Shown here: positions 32,569 through 38,662 of the stretch, piece after piece
Position numbering within the stretch: the stretch's first letter is position 1
Layout of the letters: every line of letters begins with the position of its first letter
Assembly: GCA_017942035.1 (NCBI GenBank)
Contig: JAGAVG010000051.1
Location: 1-38,662 of the forward strand
Origin: a bacterium
Lineage (GTDB): Bacteria; Cyanobacteriota; Vampirovibrionia; Gastranaerophilales; Gastranaerophilaceae
DNA: 38,662 nt
Direction: 5' to 3'
Position numbers and translations under genes: made by a program
Notes under the pieces: model-generated
What the model saw: only the letters and a program-made list of their open reading frames with translations
Told to the model about the DNA's origin: nothing
Database searches by the model: none

Positions 32569-35500
32569 CTAATCTCTCAATTTTACTCCGGTTACTTTTG
32601 TTATACCTTTTTCTTTTTGTGTTACACCAATAGTTCTATTAGCTGATTCTATCATAGGTTTTCTGTGACTAACTACTATAAATTGCGTATCTTTTGACTG
32701 TTCCTGAACCATTTGAGCGATACGTTCAACATTCATTGTATCCAAACTTGCATCAACCTCGTCAAATGCATAGAAAGGAGATGGCATATATCTTTGAATA
32801 GCAAACACGAAAGAAAGAGCCGTAATTGCCTTTTCTCCGCCCGACAAACTTTCAAGACGCTGAGCTTTCTTATCTCTTATTGAGGCTTTAATTGTCATAC
32901 CACCGGAAAGCGGATCGTCAGGATTTTCAAGGTCAAGCTCGCCTTCGCCCTCTGAAAGCTGGTGGAAAACTTCCTTAAAGTTTGCATTAATATTGTTGTA
33001 AGTTTTCAAGAAAGTTTCTTTCTTTAACTGTTCATATCCCTGCATCCTTTCTAAAATCTGTTTGCGTTCATTAGAAAGAGTCTCGATTTGTTCTTTCAAC
33101 TCGCTTTGACGGGCAAGAACTTCATCATAAGCTTGAATAGCGCGCATATTAACATCGCCGAGTTCTGCCATTTTCTTTTCCAAACGCTGGATTTTAGAAG
33201 TTATCTCTTCTATTGAAATCTCAACCGGTTCAAGCTTAGAAACTTCAACCCCTTTATCTTCCAAATCTTTTCTTGCCTCTTCAAGCTGAGGTTCAAGCTC
33301 TCTGCGGCGGGATTTGAACGCCTCAATTTGTTCCGCAATTCTTTCGATATCGGCAGCAGTAATGTGTTTTTGAGTCTCAAGCGTATTCAATTCGTTTTGA
33401 ATTTCGTCGCGTTCTTTTAAAAGTTTTCCAAGCTTTTCTTCAATCTGTTCGATTTGTTCTTCAAGTTTTTCAAGCTTTTCGTCAATACCCTTAATATTTT
33501 CGGCATAGCGAACTTTATCTTCTTCAAATTTTACATTATTCTTGCCAATCTCATCCATTTCCGTGTTTTTAGTTTCAATAAGGTTTTCGTGGAATGCGAT
33601 TTGTCTTTGCAAGTCCGAAACTTCAGAATTTGAATGTAAAAGTTTGGTTTGGAGCCGCTTAATTTCAGCCTCAACGCCGGCAGTTTTTTCTTTTAAGTCT
33701 TTTAAATCCTTATCATCAATAAGTTTTTCAATCTCTTCGATTGCGGATTGAACTTCGGCCATTCTGTCATACAATTTGACATTGTTTTCTTCAATTTTAT
33801 CAAGTTTTTTGTTCAAATCAGAGATTTTCGGCTCATTTTGAGTGATATAATCCGATTTTTCTTTCAGAATATTTTCGCTCGCTTCGTAATTTTGAGTCAT
33901 GTTGTTAAGCTCAACTTTTGATTTTGAAAATTCTGTCATTGAGTCTGAATGGTTTTGGCGAACTTTATCGAGACGGTTATCAATATCGTATTTCTTGTTT
34001 TTAAGGGTTTCGAGTTTAACCTCCATATCTTTTAAGCGAGCCTTGAAGTTGTTCAATTCTTCATCGTCATTTTGGCTGAAACTAAATCCGGTGCGCACCT
34101 TGCCGCCGCCTGTGATTGAACCTGATTTTTCAAACAAATCACCTTGAAGAGTAACCATTCTGTATTTCCCGATAAGCTTGTTTGCGCATTCTCTATCCTC
34201 AACAACGAGGGTATCGCCGACTGCGTAGAAAAACGCATCAATGTACTCGTCATCAAAATCAACAAGATTTATCGCAAAATCAACAACTCCTTTGTCTTTT
34301 GGAAGCTGCAATTTTGTAGGTGCTTTTTTAATCTTATTCAACGGAATAAATGTTGCTCTGCCTGCATTCGAAGATCTCAACATTTCAATGGCAACACCTG
34401 CAACATGTTCATCATCCACGACAATATGGGCCATTCTTCCGCCAAAAGCCACTTCCATCGCTGTTGAATACTCCTTGTCAACCGTTCCCAGTTGAACAAG
34501 AGGAGCATGGACACCTCTTAATTTTGCAGACATTACAGTGTCTACAGCTCTACCAAAATTTGCATCTTGAGCGGCTTCTTTTTTCGCTTCCATTGTTGAA
34601 ATTTTACGGTAAGCCATATTTATGTTGTAGCTCAAATCGTTGATTTCATTGTCTGTCGTGTCTTTTTCCCTCATCAAATCCTGTTGGATTGTCTTAAAAT
34701 CGTTTAATTCTTTTTCCAACTGTGCAACAAGGGTCTTTTTCAATTCATAATCAGATGAAAAATTTTCTTTGAGCTTTGTAAGTTCTTCAACTTTTTCTTT
34801 CGCGCTTTCAATACCGCTTTGAAGGTTTTTTAGTTCGCTTTCAAGAGGTAGTCGTTCTTTTATAAGCTCGTTTTCTTTGTCTTTTAAGGTTTCTAATTCT
34901 TTTCTTAAATTGTTGCGTTTTTCGATATGCTGGTCAGCTGTCGCATTAAGCCCTGTCATATCTTCTAAAATTTTCTTTAATTCATCTTCGCGCTTTTTCG
35001 TATCTTCATTTATAATCTTGATTTCATCATTTTTAAGGTTAATTTTCAGTTTAAAATCTTCGATTTTTTTCTTGAAGCCTTCGATTGCGTTTTTTGAATT
35101 TTCAACGGATTTGAGGCCGTCTTGAATTTGTTTATCTGCGTAATTTATCGCAAGCTTAATTCTTTCTTGTTCGCCTTTCAAAGATTCCTGTTTTTTCTTT
35201 AACTCAATGCGCTGCTCATCGCCCTGCTCTTTTACAGATGCATCAATCTCATTGTATTTCTTTTTGATTAATGCCAAACGTTCTTCAATATCTTTATTTT
35301 TTAATTCCTCTTCTTTTTTCTTTTTAACAGAAGCAAGAATATTTTCGTGCGCAAGTTCAAGATTTCGCTTCAATTCAAAGAACCGAACCTTATTGACCTG
35401 ACTTTCCAAATCCGATTTTTCATCACGCAATTTCTGATATTTCAGTGCAACTTCTCGCTCTTCTTTAAGCTGTTCAAGTCTGTTATCGACCTCATTTAAG

Positions 35501-36060
35501 ATAACAGTCGATCTTTCAACTCTCTGTTCTACGGTATCAAGTTCGTTAGTTGCCTGATCTATTCTTCTGTCGAAATCTGCAATTCCGGCGATTTCATCAA
35601 TAATTTTACGTCTGTTTTTCGGGGTGCAATTTGTAATCCCCATAACGTCGCCCTGCATCATAACGTTGTAGCTGTTTGGAGTTACGTTGTATTTTTCAAG
35701 CAGAGCATGGACATTTGTAAGGGTCGAAACGCTGTCATTAACATAATAAGTACTTGCATACCCTTGTGAATTTTTTCTTATTTTTCTTGCGATAGATAAA
35801 TCTTCGCCCTCATCCATTCCAAATGTAACTTTAACAAATGCCTCGTTACGCTTTGTATAAGTGGAAATAAAGTGTGATAAGTTTTCAGCTCTCAATTCAC
35901 TGGCATTAGCGAGTCCCAACGCAAATAAAACACTGTCAATAATGTTACTTTTTCCGGAACCGTTCGGACCTGAAACCGTTGTGAATCCTTTAAGCAAAGG
36001 AATTTCAGATTTGTTGGCAAATGATTTAAAATTGTCTATCTCTAATTGTTTTATGTACAT
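32569..36060 (-). CDS. smc: Chromosome segregation protein SMC
   Basis: SMC is the ATPase of bacterial condensin. The 1163 residues have the Walker A GPNGSGKSNIIDSVLFALG (about 32-50), a long coiled coil, a hinge with GRAMAHIVVDDEHVA-like GGRMAHIVVDD (about 540) and GSITGGGKVRTGFSF (about 655), the return coiled coil, and the C-terminal LSGGEKAITALSFVF signature and Walker B FYAFDEVDASLD. It is full length. AGGTAGGG precedes ATG and a good promoter lies just upstream. First gene of smc-scpA-scpB-protease. Confidence 0.98.
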   Translation of the reverse strand: MYIKQLEIDNFKSFANKSEIPLLKGFTTVSGPNGSGKSNIIDSVLFALGLANASELRAENLSHFISTYTKRNEAFVKVTFGMDEGEDLSIARKIRKNSQGYASTYYVNDSVSTLTNVHALLEKYNVTPNSYNVMMQGDVMGITNCTPKNRRKIIDEIAGIADFDRRIDQATNELDTVEQRVERSTVILNEVDNRLEQLKEEREVALKYQKLRDEKSDLESQVNKVRFFELKRNLELAHENILASVKKKKEEELKNKDIEERLALIKKKYNEIDASVKEQGDEQRIELKKKQESLKGEQERIKLAINYADKQIQDGLKSVENSKNAIEGFKKKIEDFKLKINLKNDEIKIINEDTKKREDELKKILEDMTGLNATADQHIEKRNNLRKELETLKDKENELIKERLPLESELKNLQSGIESAKEKVEELTKLKENFSSDYELKKTLVAQLEKELNDFKTIQQDLMREKDTTDNEINDLSYNINMAYRKISTMEAKKEAAQDANFGRAVDTVMSAKLRGVHAPLVQLGTVDKEYSTAMEVAFGGRMAHIVVDDEHVAGVAIEMLRSSNAGRATFIPLNKIKKAPTKLQLPKDKGVVDFAINLVDFDDEYIDAFFYAVGDTLVVEDRECANKLIGKYRMVTLQGDLFEKSGSITGGGKVRTGFSFSQNDDEELNNFKARLKDMEVKLETLKNKKYDIDNRLDKVRQNHSDSMTEFSKSKVELNNMTQNYEASENILKEKSDYITQNEPKISDLNKKLDKIEENNVKLYDRMAEVQSAIEEIEKLIDDKDLKDLKEKTAGVEAEIKRLQTKLLHSNSEVSDLQRQIAFHENLIETKNTEMDEIGKNNVKFEEDKVRYAENIKGIDEKLEKLEEQIEQIEEKLGKLLKERDEIQNELNTLETQKHITAADIERIAEQIEAFKSRRRELEPQLEEARKDLEDKGVEVSKLEPVEISIEEITSKIQRLEKKMAELGDVNMRAIQAYDEVLARQSELKEQIETLSNERKQILERMQGYEQLKKETFLKTYNNINANFKEVFHQLSEGEGELDLENPDDPLSGGMTIKASIRDKKAQRLESLSGGEKAITALSFVFAIQRYMPSPFYAFDEVDASLDTMNVERIAQMVQEQSKDTQFIVVSHRKPMIESANRTIGVTQKEKGITKVTGVKLRD

Positions 36061-36071
36061 ATCCCTACCTG

Positions 36072-36100
36072 ACTATAGTCTTATTACTATTAGACAACAA
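36072..36100 (-). promoter_or_regulatory. Promoter of the smc-scpA-scpB operon
   Basis: Minus strand: TTGTTG (36095-36100), 17-bp spacer, TATAGT (36072-36077), about 11 bp before the start codon. The layout matches the PEP carboxykinase promoter. Confidence 0.6.
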
Positions 36101-36236
36101 GATTAGCGGCATGTCAAAACATTAAGAAGATGTTACGATTTTAATTCCTGCATGGATAATTATCTTTAATTTTCTACCGGACACAATCTACTATTGAATT
36201 GTCATCGCAGCAACAATCTTTATTATCCTGAGAGCG

Positions 36237-36268
36237 ATTATGAAAGATATATGTTTCCCGTTCATAAT
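36237..36268. promoter_or_regulatory. Inverted repeat in the smc/glycosyltransferase gap
   Basis: ATTATGAA (36237-36244) and TTCATAAT (36261-36268) are perfect 8-bp arms 16 nt apart, about 75 bp before the glycosyltransferase start. It could be an operator or an mRNA hairpin. Nothing else is evident in the 283-bp divergent gap apart from the smc promoter. Confidence 0.35.
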
Positions 36269-36343
36269 TATTAATAAAAACTGGAAAATAATTTTGTTTT
36301 TATCTAAAATTTTAGAAAGAATAGTTGACGCGGGGATATAACC

Positions 36344-37942
36344 ATGGAATTTATTTTAGATATTTTATATTTATACGTTGTAATTTATACGATATATTTT
36401 TTAGTGCTTTCTATCAGAAATCTGAATGATAAACCTTTTAGAATAAGCAAACGTTATGCACAATTTGAAGAAAAAGACAACATTGCCGTAATCATTTATG
36501 CTCATAACAATAAAAATACTCTTGAAAATCTTATAAAAGAGTTGAAATCTCAGGATTACCCGATAGAAAATTTTAAGATGTATGTTCTTCTTGATAATTG
36601 TGTGGATGGTTCCGAACAAATTTTTGAACATGAACCTTATATCACATTAATTAACATAAAAGATGTCGGCACAATCGGTAAAGACATGGCTGTTTCCAGG
36701 CTGTTAGAAAACCTTTCAACAGATGAGACAATCGATTCATATCTTTTTATTGATGCAGATAGAAGTATTCCGTCAGATTTCTTATCTACTGTAAATGCTG
36801 CACTAAGCAAGCATGCAGTATTGTCCGGTGAAACTTTAATGGTTACGGATACTCTCGGACCGATCGACAAGATTAAGGCCGCATATCAAAAATATCACAT
36901 GAATTTTATGCGCCAGGCTCGTTCCTTGCTGGGGTTAGCAGCTACAGCAGATTCCGGCGTGTTTATTATAAAAAAGGAAATTGTTGATAGGATAGGCAAT
37001 GTCGATTTTAAAAATGTTAACACTGAATTAAAATACAGTTTGATGCTTTCTAAAATTAAATTTCAATGTTCATACAATTCAAATATACAAACTTTTGTGG
37101 ATACAACAAATTATACTTTCAAAAAGCCGCGTTTATCCGTGAGGTTGGATTTGTTTAAAAAATGTTTCCCGAAAATTTTTACAAGCAATAAAATTTTTGC
37201 AGAACACACTTTCTCACTGTTAAATCCGAATATTTGGACTGTATTATTTATTTATGCACTTGTTTTGAAACATTCTTATCTTTTCAAATTCATAGTAGAT
37301 TTTAAATTTGTAGTATTTTCGTTTATACTTCTTATACTTGCGTTCTGCGTAAGTCTTGTTAATGCGAAACTTACAACAAAAGAAATTTGTTTATTATGTT
37401 TGTATCCATTCTATTCAATATGTCACATAGTAAAGAATCTGCCGCCTGTTAGAATGTTGAAAAATAAATTCAAAAATAATGGAGAAGATATTTCCAGCGG
37501 TACTGAAAAAATGGTAGTAGATGTCCTTGTTGATGTTGGTGAAACGCGTCAAATCCCTTGTAAATTGGAATTCATATCTGAATTCGGACTTGCTAAAATA
37601 AGATTTATATACAAAAAAAGAAAATTTACCACAAACAGCCACATCCGAATGATTGATGCACTTCAAGAACTAAAAATGAAACTTATTGAGTATAATTTTG
37701 TAATCAGAATTTGTGATTGCTGTAAACATTTTCGCTCTTGTCAGGATGGCACAACAAATATGCTTAAAGGTATTTGTAATAACGAATTTCCTAGTCTATC
37801 TGTTGATGGTGAGAAGAATACTCTAATCTGGAATACTTGTTCAGAATTTGAACCGGCAGATATAAAAAGCGCGGTCGAAGAGTTTTTAACCGAAAAAAAC
37901 GAAGAACCTAAAAAACAAGAGATTCCGGAACAATCTCGTTAA
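36344..37942 (+). CDS. Membrane family-2 glycosyltransferase with Cys-rich C-terminal domain
   Basis: The 532 residues have an N-terminal membrane helix (about 3-24), a GT2 catalytic domain (about 45-265: VIIYAHNNKNTLENLIKEL, VLLDNCVDGS, FIDADRSIPSDF, and a QARSLLG stretch near the acceptor site), and two to three membrane helices (about 295-375). A separate C-terminal domain (about 395-515) has CDCC, then C466, C478 and C499 in CCKHFRSC, KGICNNEF and WNTCSEF, looking like a metal site. The product is probably a surface glycan. GCGGGG before ATG is acceptable. The last 35 bp overlap folC tail to tail. Confidence 0.78.
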   Translation: MEFILDILYLYVVIYTIYFLVLSIRNLNDKPFRISKRYAQFEEKDNIAVIIYAHNNKNTLENLIKELKSQDYPIENFKMYVLLDNCVDGSEQIFEHEPYITLINIKDVGTIGKDMAVSRLLENLSTDETIDSYLFIDADRSIPSDFLSTVNAALSKHAVLSGETLMVTDTLGPIDKIKAAYQKYHMNFMRQARSLLGLAATADSGVFIIKKEIVDRIGNVDFKNVNTELKYSLMLSKIKFQCSYNSNIQTFVDTTNYTFKKPRLSVRLDLFKKCFPKIFTSNKIFAEHTFSLLNPNIWTVLFIYALVLKHSYLFKFIVDFKFVVFSFILLILAFCVSLVNAKLTTKEICLLCLYPFYSICHIVKNLPPVRMLKNKFKNNGEDISSGTEKMVVDVLVDVGETRQIPCKLEFISEFGLAKIRFIYKKRKFTTNSHIRMIDALQELKMKLIEYNFVIRICDCCKHFRSCQDGTTNMLKGICNNEFPSLSVDGEKNTLIWNTCSEFEPADIKSAVEEFLTEKNEEPKKQEIPEQSR

Positions 37943-38662
37943 GCATATAAAAAGAACCGCAAATAACAGTGATTTTACCGTCATCAAGATTAAATTCATC
38001 CAGTGATTTAAAACTTGATGACGGTAATTTACAGACGTTTTTTAACTCTTCTACAGTGCAGGAATTCGGATTTTTAAAATGATAAAAATAAATTTCATCC
38101 CCTTGTCTAAAAAGAGTTTCAACCATTTTTTTGTAATCTTTATTCTTTAAGCATCCGAAAACAAACCGCAAATTTTTGTCAGGATAATAAAAATCTAAAC
38201 TTTCTCTAAGTGCAGAAATCCCGTTCGGATTATGAGAGGCATCAATTACTAAATTTTTATCCTCAATAATCTGAAACCGGCATGGATGTTTTACATTTTT
38301 AAGCTCATCTTGAATTGTTTCGGAGGTTATGTCCTTGAATAAAAGATTTATAGCGGCAAGCGCAAGTGCAAGATTTTCTTGCTGTATAAGTCCTTTTAAT
38401 GCAAGGTTATAAGTATCAGCGAAAGGTGCCGTCAGAAGAAAAAGAGAATTTTTCTTATCGGCTTCATCGCGCAATATTTCAAATCCTTGCGAAGATATGA
38501 CCGGACAATTTTCTTTGATAATTCCGGCTTTTTCATAAGCTATTTTGTCAAGAGTGTTTCCGAGTCTTTCCGTATGATCGTAATCAATGTGAGTAATAAT
38601 TGAACAGAGATTTGATTTTATCACATTTGTAGCGTCAAATCTTCCGCCGAGGCCGGTTTCAA
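37908..38662 (-). CDS. folC: Dihydrofolate/folylpolyglutamate synthase, C-terminal part
   Basis: FolC adds glutamate to dihydropteroate and folates. The gene runs off the right edge; the visible frame begins ETGLGGRFDATNVIKS and continues THIDYDHTERLGNTLDKIAYEKAGIIK, the Mur-ligase-type family core, then IDASHNPNGISALRESL and a VFGCLKNKDYKKMVE stretch of the C-terminal domain. The P-loop and start lie outside. An internal ATG at 38624 is not the true start. It overlaps the glycosyltransferase by 35 bp at the 3' end. Confidence 0.93.
   Translation of the reverse strand, partial: ETGLGGRFDATNVIKSNLCSIITHIDYDHTERLGNTLDKIAYEKAGIIKENCPVISSQGFEILRDEADKKNSLFLLTAPFADTYNLALKGLIQQENLALALAAINLLFKDITSETIQDELKNVKHPCRFQIIEDKNLVIDASHNPNGISALRESLDFYYPDKNLRFVFGCLKNKDYKKMVETLFRQGDEIYFYHFKNPNSCTVEELKNVCKLPSSSFKSLDEFNLDDGKITVICGSFYMLNEIVPESLVF

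Noticed and set aside
33542-35401. Several plus-strand frames opposite smc
   Set aside because: They are mirror frames of the smc coiled coil, rich in Ser/Phe/Leu, with no start signals.
38624-38662. ATG at 38624 as the start of folC
   Set aside because: The conserved ETGLGGRFDATNV block continues in frame to the window edge, so the gene is truncated by the window.
1-38662. CRISPR array, insertion sequence or integrase
   Set aside because: No regularly spaced direct repeats and no transposase or recombinase reading frame were seen.

Overview
The window looks like a chromosome segment from an AT-rich, non-photosynthetic relative of the cyanobacteria, most likely a gut Gastranaerophilales (Melainabacteria/Vampirovibrionia). 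This is an inference from gene content and style: several stand-alone prepilin-like proteins with an almost identical N-terminus, a Clostridia-type PEP carboxykinase, a lone GshB, Obg, TsaD, MgtE, LytR-CpsA-Psr and SMC-ScpA-ScpB, and many lineage-specific hypothetical proteins. No 16S rRNA or ribosomal protein is present to settle the taxonomy.

Layout. 1-4.5 kb: an upstream terminator, a prepilin-like protein, PEP carockykinase-family enzyme (PEPCK), a small membrane-anchored coiled-coil protein and a 14-helix MFS transporter. 4.5-9 kb: obgE and tsaD diverge, followed by a lineage protein that overlaps gshB tail to tail. 9-16.8 kb: a two-anchor Lys/Ala-rich helical protein, a repeat-bearing spacer, a UPF0173 hydrolase, ribD, an amidohydrolase-fold protein without its metal ligands coupled to a YjbQ-family protein, mgtE and a LytR-CpsA-Psr protein. 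16.85-17.3 kb: tRNA-Arg(CCG), whose 3' end and terminator are duplicated 175 bp downstream around a GC-rich block. 17.3-20.8 kb: an accessory-looking stretch with an HTH-Fic protein, a prepilin-like gene divergent from an XRE regulator, and two lineage-specific proteins. 20.9-28.8 kb: a homocitrate/isopropylmalate synthase-family enzyme, a TPR protein, a membrane HExxH protein, a sensor kinase, an FAD oxidoreductase and another lineage protein. 28.8-29.9 kb: a second prepilin/XRE divergent pair. 29.9-36.1 kb: smc-scpA-scpB plus a TPR-matrixin protease on the minus strand. 36.3 kb to the end: a membrane glycosyltransferase with a Cys-rich tail, overlapping the 3' end of folC.

Main observations. 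(1) Two prepilin/XRE pairs share one regulatory layout: a TTGACA-17-TAtaAT promoter for the prepilin, then exactly 7 nt later a 20-bp palindrome of the form ATAC-N12-GTAT at the expected transcription start. (2) Five genes have a -10 hexamer ending exactly 6 nt before ATG and no Shine-Dalgarno, which suggests leaderless mRNAs. (3) Four otherwise unrelated lineage proteins carry a short N-terminal tag centred on an F-x-G/S/A triplet; two of them share an unusual promoter-like element. (4) The tRNA-Arg 3' end is duplicated. (5) An amidohydrolase homologue has lost its ligands and a Fic protein has lost its catalytic His. Coordinates and motifs were read by eye; no database search was possible.
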